Positions 47,941 through 60,422 of a stretch of 64,000 nucleotides of DNA are shown here, one piece after another. This DNA is from Gordonia hydrophobica NBRC 16057 (GTDB lineage: Bacteria > Actinomycetota > Actinomycetes > Mycobacteriales > Mycobacteriaceae): positions 620,001 to 684,000 of the forward strand of contig NZ_BCWU01000001.1 in the NCBI RefSeq assembly GCF_001592365.1, in the 5' to 3' direction. The position numbers were made by a program, and so were the translations under genes. Numbering within the stretch: the stretch's first letter is position 1; each line of letters begins with the position of its first letter. The notes below the pieces were generated by a model that was not told the origin of the DNA, made no database searches, and saw only the letters and a program-made list of their open reading frames with translations.

Positions 47941-48329
47941 TTCGTCGCCCAGCCGCGCGCGACGAGTTCACGCAAGACGTCCACGTCGACCGCGTCCAGG
48001 CGCTTGATATACAGGCAGCCCTTGCCGACGGTGTGCGCGCCGAGCCGGTCGAGCAGATCTTGATTCGAGCCGTAGTACGTGAGTCCGTACAGGGTCAGCG
48101 CCTGCTTGCGGGCGGCGACGCCGACGGCGAACGTCTCGTGGGACTTGCCGTCCGCATTCGTGTACGGCTGACGGCCGAAACCGATCATCGTGCCCCACAT
48201 CGCCGGTTCGGCTCCGGTGACCTCACGCATGAGCTGGACGGCCGCTTGTGCGTCGGTCCGTCGCCGTTGATCGACGATCGATGCCAGGAACTCGTCGACG
48301 GAGTCGTCGGCCGGGACTGTGGTGACCAT
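47928..48329 (-). CDS. DUF1801 domain protein
   Basis: A 133-aa protein with the DUF1801 fold (about 15-120: VDEFLASIVDQRRRTDAQAAVQLMREVTG, WGTMIGFG, AVGVAARKQALTLYGLTYYG). The family is widespread and uncharacterised; related YdhG domains are thought to bind small ligands. ATG 48329. It is convergent with the methyltransferase and divergent from the GNAT gene. Confidence 0.8.
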   Translation of the reverse strand: MVTTVPADDSVDEFLASIVDQRRRTDAQAAVQLMREVTGAEPAMWGTMIGFGRQPYTNADGKSHETFAVGVAARKQALTLYGLTYYGSNQDLLDRLGAHTVGKGCLYIKRLDAVDVDVLRELVARGWATNHTP

Positions 48330-48412
48330 GCCGAGAGCCTACGGGTCGAGGTGGCAGATGAACGCCAGTGCCTCGGGCGCAGCCCGGCAGTGATGATGCA
48401 TCATAGCGATCG

Positions 48413-48865
48413 ATGATCCACACAGTCCACGCCGCCACCCTGTCCGACCTCGATCCGCGCACCCTGCACGGTCTGCTGCGACTGCGGACGGACGTGTTCG
48501 TGGTGGAACAGGACTGCGCCTATCCGGAGATCGACGGCCGCGATGCGGAGTCGACGGCCCTGCACTTCTGGTGCGCGGATTCCGACGGTGTGCCGATTGC
48601 GACGTTGCGGGTGCTGGTCGATGCTGTCGGCGACAGTCGCCAGTACCGGATCGGGCGAGTCTGCGTCCGTCGCGAGTTCCGAGGGGCAGGGCTCACCGGG
48701 GCGCTGATGGAACGCGCCGTCGCGTACATCGGTCGCGACGTCAGCGTGATGGACGCGCAGGCGCACCTGGTCGACATGTACGCGAGATGGGGCTACCTCC
48801 CGGACGGTCCCGAGTTCGTCGAGGACGGCATTCCGCACGTCCCGTTGCGTCGTCCGAACTCGTGA
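48413..48865 (+). CDS. ElaA-like GNAT N-acetyltransferase
   Basis: A 150-aa GNAT-fold acetyltransferase of the ElaA type: LRTDVFVVEQDCAYPEIDGRD is the family signature at about 24-44, and RIGRVCVRREFRGAGLTGALM (about 80-100) is the acetyl-CoA-binding motif A. Target unknown. Only a palindrome (ATGATGCATCAT, 48393-48404) and a TCATAG element precede the ATG at 48413, with no ribosome site, so a leaderless mRNA is possible. Confidence 0.82.
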   Translation: MIHTVHAATLSDLDPRTLHGLLRLRTDVFVVEQDCAYPEIDGRDAESTALHFWCADSDGVPIATLRVLVDAVGDSRQYRIGRVCVRREFRGAGLTGALMERAVAYIGRDVSVMDAQAHLVDMYARWGYLPDGPEFVEDGIPHVPLRRPNS

Positions 48866-48925
48866 CTGAATCCCGTCGGCGCCGAGCACCCGGCGACATC
48901 GGCCGGAACCGGTGAGACCGGGGAG

Positions 48926-49726
48926 TCACCGACGAGGACGCCGTCTCCGGGCGGCGGCGCCGCAGGCCAGGGCGACGAGCACCGCGCCGACGACCGCAGC
49001 GTAGACGAGGGCGCCGTTCGGGCCCCACGGCGGCGTGAAGGCCAACTCCTGCCCGGTCCCGAACTGACCGTTGAGAAACGGCATGTAACCCTGGAGGGTG
49101 TAGCCCTTGGGCGCTAAGGAGATCGAGTTCTCGATGACGAACGCCCACCCGAGCAGAACCGCGGCGGTCACTACCGGGTGTCCGACGATGCCGCCGATCC
49201 CGACCCCGATCCCGCAGGCGAGGAAGGCGTAGATCGGGACCGTGATCACGAAGCGGAGACCTGCGGACGAAGTGATGTCGACGCCGCCGTACACCGTGGG
49301 GAACGCGGCGGGCAGCACCAGCATCACCGCGGCCGTCAGCACCAGGGCGACGGTCGCCGACAACGCCCCGTAGAGCAGCCAGCGGGCCACCGGTGCAGTC
49401 CAGGCACGAGGGAACAGAATCCGCTCCAGATCGCTCGCCGGCCCGCGCGCCGCGGACGCCTGCGCAGTCGCGGCGAGGATCGCCCACACGATCACGGTGA
49501 ACGTCAGCACCCAGTACACCGAGTTCGTGGTCTGCACCGAGGTGACCTGAATGCCGGAGGCCGACATCGTCGCGAAGCGCTCGGCGACGGTTGCGATCGC
49601 GATCGTCACGACCAGCGGCACGACGACCGCGCCCGGCAACGCCGCGAAGACCAGCGGCCCGCGGCGCCCGCCGACCCGATAGAACTCGGCGCGGACGGCA
49701 CGGAACAAGTGGGCGAGCGCGATCAT
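48926..49726 (-). CDS. ABC transporter permease
   Basis: A 266-aa membrane protein with six predicted helices (about 25-45, 70-95, 115-140, 160-185, 190-205, 240-258). It pairs with the ATP-binding gene that overlaps it by 4 bp. Such small ABC-2-type exporters move lipids, peptides or drugs; substrate is unknown. The C-terminal end is strongly basic (RRRRPRR). ATG 49726. Confidence 0.78.
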   Translation of the reverse strand: MIALAHLFRAVRAEFYRVGGRRGPLVFAALPGAVVVPLVVTIAIATVAERFATMSASGIQVTSVQTTNSVYWVLTFTVIVWAILAATAQASAARGPASDLERILFPRAWTAPVARWLLYGALSATVALVLTAAVMLVLPAAFPTVYGGVDITSSAGLRFVITVPIYAFLACGIGVGIGGIVGHPVVTAAVLLGWAFVIENSISLAPKGYTLQGYMPFLNGQFGTGQELAFTPPWGPNGALVYAAVVGAVLVALACGAAARRRRPRR

Positions 49727-50460
49727 CGGCCCTCACCGCCCGACGTGGTGGGGCGGATCAGCGACACGTACGCCGTCTCGAGGTCGTCGTGGCCGGCGAC
49801 GAAGTCGGCGAGCGGCAGGTCGGCGACGACGCGGCCCCGTTCCACGACCACCACGTCGTCGCCCGTTCGGGTCACTTCGTCGAACAGATGCGAGGCGATC
49901 ACCACCGCACGACCGTCGTCCGCCAATCCGCGCAAGAGGGTCCGCAACCAGCGGATGCCGTCGATGTCGAGCCCGTTGACCGGCTCGTCGAAGATCAGGT
50001 TCGGGGGATCGGGGAGCAGGGCTGCGGCGATCCCGAGCCGCTGGCGCATGCCGAGCGAGTACTCGGCGACGCGTCGGTCGGCGGCGTCGGCGAGTCCGAC
50101 CCTCCGCAGCACGGTCGTCACGCGCGTGTCGTCGAGTCCGCCTGCGACGGCGAGCCACCGGAGGTGTCTGCGGCCGGTGTGCGACGGATGCGGGCCGGCA
50201 GCCGAGCCCGCCGCATCGGCGCCGAGGTGCACGCCGATCGCGGCCGCCGGTCGCGCGATTCGTCGCGGGGCCTCGCCGTCGATCCTCACCGAACCGGCGC
50301 CGGGCCGAACGATTCCGCACGCGGTGCGCAGGAGCGTCGACTTGCCCGCACCATTCCGACCCAGCAGATAGGTCAGCCGACCGTCCCGCGCGTGCATCGA
50401 CACCCGGTCCAGGACGGCTGTCCCGTTATAGCGGACGGTGACTTCGCTGAGGTCGATCAT
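49723..50460 (-). CDS. ABC transporter ATP-binding protein
   Basis: A 245-aa nucleotide-binding subunit. Walker A GRNGAGKST (about 34-42), ABC signature YSLGMRQRL, Walker B NLIFDEP, and the switch H in VVIASHLFDE. The start is ATG 50460, overlapping the stop of the upstream MTB12-like gene by 4 bp; the in-frame extension to 50505 is not family-like. Three genes here (membrane protein, ATPase, permease) form one leftward operon behind an IdeR-like box. Confidence 0.87.
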   Translation of the reverse strand: MIDLSEVTVRYNGTAVLDRVSMHARDGRLTYLLGRNGAGKSTLLRTACGIVRPGAGSVRIDGEAPRRIARPAAAIGVHLGADAAGSAAGPHPSHTGRRHLRWLAVAGGLDDTRVTTVLRRVGLADAADRRVAEYSLGMRQRLGIAAALLPDPPNLIFDEPVNGLDIDGIRWLRTLLRGLADDGRAVVIASHLFDEVTRTGDDVVVVERGRVVADLPLADFVAGHDDLETAYVSLIRPTTSGGEGR

Positions 50461-51314
50461 GCGTTGCAGTAGATGTTGAGACCGACGGTCTTGACGCCCT
50501 CGCACATCGAACTCGCCGCCAGACGCCAGTTGCCGCTGATCTTCTTGAACTGGATGGTCATGCGGATCGTCGGCCGTCCCGCGGAGCCGCTGTTCAACGT
50601 CGCCGACACCGTGGTGCCGTTCTGCACCAGCGGACCGGTCACCTTGTTCCAGCCGAGCGGCGGTCGGAACAGACCCAACGTGTACACGGTCTTCGGAACG
50701 ACGACCGCCGACATGCCGCCCTCCACATTCGCCGCCTTCGCCTGGTCTGACGCACGGGAGGCGACGAGGAAGTCGACGATGTTGGTCAGGTCGGTGAGCG
50801 TCGGGCGGTCGGCGGTGACGCGGAAGTTCGGATTGCCCGGCGTGGACTGGTCGGGGGGCGCGCTCGTGGTGGTCGACGTCGCCGCAGGAGCCTGGGCGGC
50901 CGGGACATCTGCGGGAGCGACGGGATCGGTCGCGGCGGCGGTCGGCCCGGTGCTGCTGTTCGGCGCGGTGTCGGCACCAGTCTGAGTCGACGCTGCGGTG
51001 GTCTGGGCGCCGGTCGTCGGGGCGGCGACAGGCGCGGTGTCCCCGAGTTGGACGACGGTCGCGGGAGCGGCGCGAGCGGGCGTCCGGTCGCTGAGCAGGT
51101 ACAGGCCGGTGGTCCCGATCGCCAGAATCAGCGCCGCGACGACGGCGGCGGCACCACCCGCGGCCATGACGGTGGACCAGGAGACGCCCGACGCCGTCGT
51201 CGGTTCACCCGCGGCGGTCGGCGTGGTCCCGGACCGGTCGGCGGCGATCGGTTCCGTCGGGTAGTCGTAGGGCTCGGCCACGGGCGTATCGAGTTCCGGC
51301 GAGTCGGGGTCCAT
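50457..51314 (-). CDS. Membrane-anchored MTB12/CFP2-like protein
   Basis: A 285-aa protein. After a short acidic N-terminus (DSPELDTPVAEPYDYPTEPI) one transmembrane helix follows (about 63-83, MAAGGAAAVVAALILAIGTTG), then a long T/A/P-rich linker (about 95-165), then an MTB12/CFP2-like domain at about 170-285 (TDLTNIVDFLVASRASDQ to ISGNWRLAASSMCEGVKTVG). It resembles the lipoprotein at 12225 but is membrane-anchored. Start ATG 51314 behind CAGGAGAC. Its coupling to the two ABC genes suggests an extracytoplasmic accessory role, by inference only. Confidence 0.75.
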   Translation of the reverse strand: MDPDSPELDTPVAEPYDYPTEPIAADRSGTTPTAAGEPTTASGVSWSTVMAAGGAAAVVAALILAIGTTGLYLLSDRTPARAAPATVVQLGDTAPVAAPTTGAQTTAASTQTGADTAPNSSTGPTAAATDPVAPADVPAAQAPAATSTTTSAPPDQSTPGNPNFRVTADRPTLTDLTNIVDFLVASRASDQAKAANVEGGMSAVVVPKTVYTLGLFRPPLGWNKVTGPLVQNGTTVSATLNSGSAGRPTIRMTIQFKKISGNWRLAASSMCEGVKTVGLNIYCNA

Positions 51315-51365
51315 CGGCGTCTCCTGAGGCGTGGGGCGGCAGTTAAAAGCAGTCAATGTCAGTAA

Positions 51366-51384
51366 ATAGCATAGGCTTGGCTAA
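51366..51384 (-). promoter_or_regulatory. Possible IdeR/DtxR iron box upstream of the MTB12-like/ABC operon
   Basis: ATAGCATAGGCTTGGCTAA matches the 19-bp IdeR/DtxR consensus at 13 of 19 positions, including the central TAGGCT and the CTAA end. It lies in an AT-rich block 52 bp upstream of the MTB12-like gene. The match is partial; it may be chance. Confidence 0.4.
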
Positions 51385-51429
51385 GTAAAACGAGATCGTG
51401 CGATGTCAGCGACGGGGTCCGGGGACCGG

Positions 51430-51459
51430 TGCAGAATCGACTTGCGGTGAACGCATATC
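51430..51459 (+). promoter_or_regulatory. Possible hisD promoter
   Basis: TGCAGA (51430-51435) and CATATC (51454-51459) are separated by 18 bp and lie about 50 bp before the hisD ATG. Both hexamers are weak matches to sigma-A consensus. Confidence 0.3.
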
Positions 51460-51510
51460 CTGGACGGAGTCCACACTCTCACTGAAAACGGATCCGGAGA
51501 CTCGTCGAAC

Positions 51511-54098
<2,588 letters not shown>

Positions 54099-54103
54099 CC
54101 GCA

Positions 54104-54754
54104 GTGACCACAGCCCAGCCCACCCACGCACCGCGCATCGCACGCGTTGAACGAACCACGCGCGAGTCGTCGATCACCGTCGAGATCAACCTCGACGGCA
54201 CCGGCCAGACCGACATCGACACCTCGGTGCCGTTCTTCGACCACATGCTTACCGCGTTCGGCGCCCACGGCAGCTTCGACCTCACCGTGCACGCGAAGGG
54301 CGACATCGAGATCGAAGCGCATCACACCGTCGAAGACACGTGCATCGTCCTCGGGCAGGCGCTGGGCCAGGCCCTCGGAGACAAGAAGGGCATCCGCCGC
54401 TTCGGTGACGCGTGGATCCCGATGGACGAGACGCTGGCCCAGGCCGTCGTCGACGTCTCGGGCCGCCCCTACTGCGTCCACACCGGCGAACCCGACCACA
54501 TGCTGACCGCCGTCATCGGCGGATATTCCGGCGGCGAGAAGCCGGTCGTCTCCTACGCCACGGTGCTCAACCGGCACTGCTTCGAGTCGATCGCACTCAA
54601 TGCCCGGATCGCGCTGCACGTGCGGGTTCTCTACGGTCGCGACCAGCACCACATCACCGAAGCCGAGTTCAAAGCCGTCGCACGCGCCCTGCGAGCGGCG
54701 GTCGAGCCCGACCCCCGCACCAGCGGGATCCCGTCCACCAAGGGCGCCCTCTAG
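54104..54754 (+). CDS. hisB: Imidazoleglycerol-phosphate dehydratase
   Basis: A 216-aa dehydratase (the monofunctional form, without the phosphatase domain of enteric HisB). Manganese-binding histidines are in [22 protein letters not shown], and [17 protein letters not shown]. Start GTG 54104, 5 bp behind hisC. A 21-bp gap leads to hisH. Confidence 0.95.
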   Translation: MTTAQPTHAPRIARVERTTRESSITVEINLDGTGQTDIDTSVPFFDHMLTAFGAHGSFDLTVHAKGDIEIEAHHTVEDTCIVLGQALGQALGDKKGIRRFGDAWIPMDETLAQAVVDVSGRPYCVHTGEPDHMLTAVIGGYSGGEKPVVSYATVLNRHCFESIALNARIALHVRVLYGRDQHHITEAEFKAVARALRAAVEPDPRTSGIPSTKGAL

Positions 54755-54775
54755 AGAATGCGAGCACAGTAGAGG

Positions 54776-55408
54776 ATGCAGCGACTAGCGCTTCTCGATT
54801 ACGGTTCCGGCAATCTGCGCTCGGCGCAGCGGGCGCTGGAACGCGCAGGCGCCGACGTGGAGATCACCGCAGACTTCGAGACCGCGATCAATGCGGACGG
54901 TCTGGTGGTGCCCGGCGTCGGCGCTTTCGCGGCGTGCATGCAGGGCCTGAAAGCCGTACGCGGCGATCGGATCATCGGTCGTCGCCTCGCCGGGGGCCGC
55001 CCGGTCCTCGGTATCTGCGTCGGCATGCAGATCCTGTTCGAGCACGGGGTGGAGCACGGCATCGACACCGACGGCTGCGGCGAGTGGCCCGGTTCGGTGA
55101 CCCGCCTGGCGGCGCCGGTGCTCCCGCACATGGGCTGGAACACCGTCACGGCACCCGCCGACTCCACGCTGTTCGCGGGGATCGACGAGGACGCTCGCTT
55201 CTACTTCGTGCACTCCTACGGGGTGCAGACGTGGGACATGGCGTCCGACGGTCCGCTCGTGGCACCGAAACTGACCTGGTCCGACCACGGCGGCCGATTC
55301 CTGGCAGCGGTGGAGAACGGGCCGCTGTCCGCCACGCAGTTCCACCCGGAGAAGTCCGGTGACGTCGGGGCGCAACTGCTGGCCAACTGGATCGGGGGGC
55401 TTTCCTGA
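54776..55408 (+). CDS. hisH: Imidazole glycerol phosphate synthase, glutaminase subunit
   Basis: A 210-aa class I glutamine amidotransferase that supplies ammonia to HisF. Catalytic triad: C81 (GICVGMQ), H190 and E192 (QFHPEKSG). Start ATG 54776. Its stop precedes the small membrane gene by 1 bp. Confidence 0.95.
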   Translation: MQRLALLDYGSGNLRSAQRALERAGADVEITADFETAINADGLVVPGVGAFAACMQGLKAVRGDRIIGRRLAGGRPVLGICVGMQILFEHGVEHGIDTDGCGEWPGSVTRLAAPVLPHMGWNTVTAPADSTLFAGIDEDARFYFVHSYGVQTWDMASDGPLVAPKLTWSDHGGRFLAAVENGPLSATQFHPEKSGDVGAQLLANWIGGLS

Positions 55409-55409
55409 C

Positions 55410-55697
55410 GTGAATGCGAAAGACAGTGGTGCGCAGCATTTCTCATTCGCCAAACTGGTGTTCTACGCGCTCGGTGCGGGCGTACTGGTCCTGGTGGTGA
55501 CGCTGCCGATCGTCATCGCCCTGGCTCGGCCGTACCCGACTGCGGCGTTGTGCGTGGCCATCGGTGGAATCCTGCTGATGGTCGTCGTCATCGCGCTGGT
55601 GTCGCGAAGGATGATGTCCGGCGTGCAGCAGGAGATCGACCGCCGGCGCGCCGAGATCGCCGCCAGACAACGAGCCGACGGCGACGCCCAGAACTGA
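55410..55697 (+). CDS. Small membrane protein in the his operon
   Basis: A 95-aa protein with two transmembrane helices (about 18-38 and 44-64) and a basic, charged tail ([27 protein letters not shown]), likely a short coiled coil. Unknown function. GTG 55410 with a G-run in front (GGGGGG at 55393). Coding bias fits a real gene and it sits between hisH and hisA. Role in histidine synthesis is unsupported; it may only share the transcript. Confidence 0.65.
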   Translation: MNAKDSGAQHFSFAKLVFYALGAGVLVLVVTLPIVIALARPYPTAALCVAIGGILLMVVVIALVSRRMMSGVQQEIDRRRAEIAARQRADGDAQN

Positions 55698-55776
55698 CGG
55701 CGCGCATCGGCGCCCCCGAAACAGCACTTCCGACCCGACACTTCCGACCGACCACTACAGAAGAGAAACTGAACTG

Positions 55777-56526
55777 ATGGGCATCCTCGAACTCCTCCCC
55801 GCCGTCGACGTGGTCGACGGACAGGCGGTCCGCCTGGTCAAGGGTGAGGCCGGGTCCGAGACCTCCTACGGCTCGCCGCGCGACGCCGCACTCGCCTGGC
55901 AGCGCGACGGCGCGCAGTGGCTGCACCTGGTCGATCTCGACGCCGCGTTCGGGCGCGGTGACAACCGGGAACTCCTCGCGCAGGTGGCCGCCGAGGTGGA
56001 CGTCAAGGTGGAACTCTCCGGCGGCATTCGTGACGACGCGACGCTCACCGCGGCGCTCGCCACCGGATGCACCCGCGTCAACCTGGGGACCGCGGCCATC
56101 GAGAACCCGGAATGGTGCGCGCGGGCGATCGCCGAGCACGGCGACAAGATCGCCGTCGGACTGGACGTGACCCGCAACGGCGACTCGTACACCGTCCGCG
56201 GGCGTGGCTGGGTCACCGAGGGCGGCGACCTGTGGGAGACGCTGGAGCGCCTCAACAACGACGGCTGTGCCCGCTATGTGGTCACCGACGTCAGCAAGGA
56301 CGGCACCCTCACCGGACCGAACCTGGAACTGCTGGAGCAGGTCGCTCGCGCCACCGACTCGCCGGTCGTCGCCTCCGGCGGGATCTCCGAGCTCGACGAC
56401 CTCCGGGCCATCGCCGAGCTGACCGGAATCGGCGTCGAAGGCGCCATCATCGGCAAGGCGCTGTACGCGGGCCGCTTCACCCTGCCCGCAGCCCTCGACG
56501 CGGTCGCCGCAGCCCAGCGTCGGTGA
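55777..56526 (+). CDS. priA: Bifunctional HisA/TrpF isomerase PriA
   Basis: A 249-aa beta/alpha barrel that isomerises both ProFAR (histidine) and PRA (tryptophan). The catalytic aspartates are D11 ([10 protein letters not shown]) and D175 (VSKDGTLTG); R19 (GQAVRLVKG) contacts the substrate and is typical of PriA. Actinobacteria lacking trpF use this enzyme for both pathways, which fits the absence of trpF and the trpE at the end of this operon. Start ATG 55777 with AGAGAA upstream. Confidence 0.93.
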   Translation: MGILELLPAVDVVDGQAVRLVKGEAGSETSYGSPRDAALAWQRDGAQWLHLVDLDAAFGRGDNRELLAQVAAEVDVKVELSGGIRDDATLTAALATGCTRVNLGTAAIENPEWCARAIAEHGDKIAVGLDVTRNGDSYTVRGRGWVTEGGDLWETLERLNNDGCARYVVTDVSKDGTLTGPNLELLEQVARATDSPVVASGGISELDDLRAIAELTGIGVEGAIIGKALYAGRFTLPAALDAVAAAQRR

Positions 56527-56533
56527 TCCTGGC

Positions 56534-57376
56534 ATGACCGACCTCGTGGACCGCATCGACCTGCCGCAGCTGCTGGCTGCTGCGGAGTCGGTGCTCGACG
56601 AGGTCTCCGACCAGTTCGTCGACGGCCTCGGATCGCCCGGCGTCCACATCAAGGGTGCGGGTGACTTCGCCACCGAGGTCGATCTCGCACTGGAACGCCG
56701 GATCAGCGAAACACTCGGCGCACGCACCGGGATCGAAGTGCACGGCGAGGAGTTCGGTGGGCCGGCCGCCGAGTCCGGCGTGATGTGGATCCTGGATCCC
56801 ATCGACGGCACCTTCAACTACTCGGTCGGCATGCCGATGGCGGCGATGCTGCTGGCGTTGGCGGTCGACGGCGAACCCGTCATCGGACTGACCCGGATGC
56901 CGCTGATCGGACAGAGCTTCGCAGGACACGTCGGCGGCGGTCTGATCGTCAACGGCGAGACCATGCCGATCGTCCCGGACAGTCCGCTGCAGACCGCGGT
57001 GATCGGCCTCGGCGCCTTCAACGTGAAGTCCCGCGGCCGCTATCCCGGCGCCGCCCGCGCCGAACTGCAACGCCGACTGAGCTACCGCGCGGGCCGACTG
57101 CGGATGACCGGATCCAACGGGATCGACGTCGCGTACGTCGCGGCCGGCGTCTTCGGCGGTGCCGTCTCGTTCAGCGCCAAGGCGTGGGACAACGCGGCGG
57201 GCGCCGCACTGGTCCGCGCTGCGGGCGGCCGGGCCACCGACGTCGCAGGCAATCCGTGGACGGTGTCGTCCAGTTCGCTCGTCACCGGCAACCGTCGACT
57301 GCACGGCGAACTGCTCGAGGTGATCGGCGAGGCGATGCCCGAGCAGGTGGCCGCACTGCGCGACGGGCGACTCTAG
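56534..57376 (+). CDS. impA: Inositol monophosphatase-family protein (ImpA-type)
   Basis: A 280-aa phosphatase of the inositol monophosphatase superfamily. Metal-binding motifs are [10 protein letters not shown] and [15 protein letters not shown], with HGEEFGG at the first site. It is the equivalent of Rv1604 in the his operon. It may dephosphorylate inositol phosphates, or histidinol phosphate as HisN does; the sequence does not settle it. Start ATG 56534, 7 bp behind hisA. Confidence 0.87.
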   Translation: MTDLVDRIDLPQLLAAAESVLDEVSDQFVDGLGSPGVHIKGAGDFATEVDLALERRISETLGARTGIEVHGEEFGGPAAESGVMWILDPIDGTFNYSVGMPMAAMLLALAVDGEPVIGLTRMPLIGQSFAGHVGGGLIVNGETMPIVPDSPLQTAVIGLGAFNVKSRGRYPGAARAELQRRLSYRAGRLRMTGSNGIDVAYVAAGVFGGAVSFSAKAWDNAAGAALVRAAGGRATDVAGNPWTVSSSSLVTGNRRLHGELLEVIGEAMPEQVAALRDGRL

Positions 57377-57437
57377 ACCGCAGGCACCTGAATTCACCTT
57401 CCCATCAGCCAACTCTCAACACCGAGGAGAAGTACCC

Positions 57438-58229
57438 GTGAGCGTCGCAGTGCGCGTCATCCCCTGTCTGGACGTCGACGACGGCCGCGTGGTCAAGGGC
57501 GTCAACTTCGAGAACCTGCGCGACGCGGGCGACCCCGTCGAACTCGCCGCCCGCTACAACGACGAGGGTGCCGACGAACTGACCTTCCTCGACGTCACCG
57601 CGTCGAGTTCGGGCCGCGGCACCATGATCGACGTCGTCCGTCGCACGGCGGACGCCGTGTTCATCCCGCTGACCGTGGGCGGCGGCATCCGAACCGTCGA
57701 CGACGTCGACATGATGCTCCGCGCCGGTGCCGACAAGGTGAGCGTCAACACCGCAGCGATCGCGCGCCCCGAGGTGCTCAGCGAGATGAGCCAGCGGTTC
57801 GGTTCGCAGTGCATCGTGCTGTCGGTGGACGCCCGCACCGTGCCGGAACTCGGACCGGACGGAACCCCGAACGCGCCGACGCCGTCGGGCTGGGAGGTCA
57901 CCACGCACGGCGGTCGTCGCAGCACCGGGATCGACGCTGTGGAATGGGCGCGACGCGGCGAGGAGCTCGGTGTGGGCGAGATCCTGCTGAACTCGATGGA
58001 CGCCGACGGCACCAAAGCCGGGTTCGACCTCCCGATGCTCACCGCGGTGCGCGCAGCGGTCTCGATCCCGGTCATCGCGAGCGGCGGAGCAGGCCGGGTC
58101 GCCGACTTCGCGCCCGCGGTCAAAGCGGGCGCTGACGCCGTGCTCGCCGCCTCGGTCTTCCATTTCGGCGACATGACGATCGGTGAGGTCAAGGACGCGA
58201 TGCGCGCCGAGGGCATCACCGTCCGCTGA
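57438..58229 (+). CDS. hisF: Imidazole glycerol phosphate synthase, cyclase subunit
   Basis: A 263-aa beta/alpha barrel. Catalytic D11 ([12 protein letters not shown]) and D135-region ([16 protein letters not shown]) residues and the phosphate-binding VGGGIRT and SGGAGRV loops are conserved. Works with HisH as a heterodimer. Start GTG 57438 behind GAGGAGAAG. Confidence 0.96.
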   Translation: MSVAVRVIPCLDVDDGRVVKGVNFENLRDAGDPVELAARYNDEGADELTFLDVTASSSGRGTMIDVVRRTADAVFIPLTVGGGIRTVDDVDMMLRAGADKVSVNTAAIARPEVLSEMSQRFGSQCIVLSVDARTVPELGPDGTPNAPTPSGWEVTTHGGRRSTGIDAVEWARRGEELGVGEILLNSMDADGTKAGFDLPMLTAVRAAVSIPVIASGGAGRVADFAPAVKAGADAVLAASVFHFGDMTIGEVKDAMRAEGITVR

Positions 58230-58262
58230 GCGCACCGTCCACCGTAGAAAGAGGAACAACCA

Positions 58263-58649
58263 ATGGCGCTGCCCGCAGAACTCGCGGCCTCGCTCAAGCG
58301 CAACAGCGACGGACTGTTCGCGGCGATCGCCCAGGAGCGATCCACCGGCATCGTCTTGATGATGGCCTGGATGGACGACGAGGCACTCGAACGCACCCTG
58401 GCCACCCGCCGGGCCACGTACTATTCGCGCTCCCGCCGCCAGTACTGGGTGAAGGGGGAGACCAGCGGTCACACGCAGTACGTGCACGACATTCGCGTCG
58501 ACTGCGACGGCGACACGCTCCTGCTGACCGTCGACCAGACCGGTGCGGCCTGCCACACCGGCAGTCACAGCTGCTTCGACACCGAACCGCTCGAGTTCTC
58601 GGTGGCGCTGGACCTGCCGAACGACGACACCACAGACGAAGGACGGTGA
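58263..58649 (+). CDS. hisI: Phosphoribosyl-AMP cyclohydrolase
   Basis: A 128-aa enzyme hydrolysing PR-AMP in histidine synthesis, the monofunctional HisI without the HisE domain. Zinc and magnesium ligands are visible in [13 protein letters not shown] and the C-x6/7-C pattern [23 protein letters not shown] is a signature. ATG 58263 behind GAAAGAGG. Followed after 4 bp by a tautomerase gene. Confidence 0.95.
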   Translation: MALPAELAASLKRNSDGLFAAIAQERSTGIVLMMAWMDDEALERTLATRRATYYSRSRRQYWVKGETSGHTQYVHDIRVDCDGDTLLLTVDQTGAACHTGSHSCFDTEPLEFSVALDLPNDDTTDEGR

Positions 58650-58653
58650 CATC

Positions 58654-58833
58654 ATGCCGCTGATTCAGATCTCTCAGACTCCGGGGCTGTCCGATCGCGT
58701 GAAGCGCGAGACGATCGCCGCGGTGACCGAGGCCTACGCCAAGGCCACCGGTAAGAACCCGGACTCGGTCTGGGTCACCATCACCGAGGTGCCCCGCCAG
58801 CAGTGGGGCGTCGGCGGGGAACCGCTCGGATGA
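58654..58833 (+). CDS. 4-oxalocrotonate tautomerase-family protein
   Basis: A 59-aa protein. Pro2, the catalytic N-terminal proline after Met removal, starts [13 protein letters not shown]; later [20 protein letters not shown] matches the family. Members tautomerise keto acids or promote related chemistry; substrate unknown. It overlaps trpE by 4 bp (ATGA) and follows hisI by 4 bp, so it belongs to the his-trp transcript. Its place between hisI and trpE is unusual. Confidence 0.85.
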   Translation: MPLIQISQTPGLSDRVKRETIAAVTEAYAKATGKNPDSVWVTITEVPRQQWGVGGEPLG

Positions 58834-60422
58834 GCGCCGCACGCACCGCCTCCGACGCGATGGCGACCACCTCCCTGCAGGCCTTTCGCGACCTCGCAGC
58901 CGATCACCGCGTGGTCCCGGTGACGCGCAAGGTGCTGGCTGATTCCGAGACCCCGCTGTCGGCCTATCGGAAGCTCGCTCGGGACCCGGGCAGCGCTGAT
59001 CCGTCGGCCCTCAAAGAAGGCACCTTCCTGCTGGAGTCGGCGCCCAACGGCGCGTCGTGGTCGCGATGGTCGTTCATCGGAGCGGGAACGCGATCGGCGC
59101 TGACCGTCGCCGACGGCCACGCGCACTGGTGGGGCGACGTCCCCGCAGGCGCACCGGCCGGCGGCGACCCGGTCGAGGCGCTCGCCGAATCGCTGCGGCT
59201 GCTGAAGACCGACCCGCTCGCAGGCATGCCGCCGCTCACCGGAGGCTTCGTCGGCTTCATGGCCTACGACTTCGTCCGACGGCTGGAACGACTTCCCGAG
59301 ACCACGGTCGACGACCTGCACCTGCCGGACATGTTCTGGCTGCTGGTCGCCGACCTCGCGGCCTTCGATCATCACGAGGGCACCATCACGTTGATCGCGA
59401 ACGCGGTGAACTGGGACGGGAGCGACGAACGCGTCGACGAGGCGTACGACGACGCCGTCGCACGACTCGATGCGATGTCCGCGGCGCTCGCCGCGCCCGC
59501 GCCGTCGACCGTCTCGACGTTCGGCAGGCCGTCACCCGACTACCGGTCGCAGCGCGATCTCGACGCCTACCGCGAGATCGTGACCGGGCTGGTCGGCGAG
59601 ATCGAGGCGGGCGAGGCGTTTCAGGTGGTGCCGTCGATGCGCTTCGAGATCGACACCGACGCCGATCCGCTCGACGTGTACCGCGTGCTCCGGGCGTCGA
59701 ACCCCAGTCCGTACATGTACTTCCTGCGGATGCCCGGCATCGACCGGGAGCCCTTCAGCATCGTCGGCTCGTCGCCGGAGGCGCTGGTGACGGTCGCCGA
59801 CGGCGTCGCCACCACGCATCCGATCGCAGGCACCCGCTGGCGCGGCGCCACCGAAGAGGAGGATCAACTCCTCGCCAAGGGGCTGTTGGCGGACGAGAAG
59901 GAGAACTCCGAGCACCTGATGCTCGTCGACCTGGGCCGCAACGACCTCGGGCGGGTCTGCGAACCCGGCACCGTCCGCGTCACGGACTACCGGCGGGTGG
60001 AGCGGTACAGCCATGTGATGCACCTGGTCTCGACCGTGTCCGGAACGCTGCAGGACGGGAAGCAAGCGCTCGACGCCGTCACCGCGTGTTTCCCGGCGGG
60101 CACCCTGACCGGTGCGCCCAAGGTGCGGGCGATGGAGTTGATCGAGGCCAACGAGATCACTCGTCGCGGACTCTACGGCGGTGTCGTCGGCTATCTCGAC
60201 TTCGCGGGCAACGCCGACACCGCGATCGCGATCCGCACCGCGCTGATGTCGGGCGACACCGCCTACGTCCAGGCCGGCGGCGGCGTGGTCGCCGACAGCG
60301 ACGCCGAGTACGAGTACAACGAAGCCCGTAACAAGGCGTCCGCGGTTCTCGCCGCGGTCGCCGCGGCCGCGACCATGGCGCCGGTGTCTCGAGCGCATGA
60401 GGTCGGGGAGGAGAACCGGTGA
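58830..60422 (+). CDS. trpE: Anthranilate synthase component I
   Basis: A 530-aa chorismate-binding enzyme that makes anthranilate, with ammonia from TrpG elsewhere. The LLES feedback motif (67-70) that binds tryptophan and the catalytic segment [28 protein letters not shown] and [11 protein letters not shown] are present. Start ATG 58830 overlaps the tautomerase stop. A C-terminal alanine-rich tail leads to the overlap with the next gene by 4 bp. Confidence 0.95.
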   Translation: MSAARTASDAMATTSLQAFRDLAADHRVVPVTRKVLADSETPLSAYRKLARDPGSADPSALKEGTFLLESAPNGASWSRWSFIGAGTRSALTVADGHAHWWGDVPAGAPAGGDPVEALAESLRLLKTDPLAGMPPLTGGFVGFMAYDFVRRLERLPETTVDDLHLPDMFWLLVADLAAFDHHEGTITLIANAVNWDGSDERVDEAYDDAVARLDAMSAALAAPAPSTVSTFGRPSPDYRSQRDLDAYREIVTGLVGEIEAGEAFQVVPSMRFEIDTDADPLDVYRVLRASNPSPYMYFLRMPGIDREPFSIVGSSPEALVTVADGVATTHPIAGTRWRGATEEEDQLLAKGLLADEKENSEHLMLVDLGRNDLGRVCEPGTVRVTDYRRVERYSHVMHLVSTVSGTLQDGKQALDAVTACFPAGTLTGAPKVRAMELIEANEITRRGLYGGVVGYLDFAGNADTAIAIRTALMSGDTAYVQAGGGVVADSDAEYEYNEARNKASAVLAAVAAAATMAPVSRAHEVGEENR

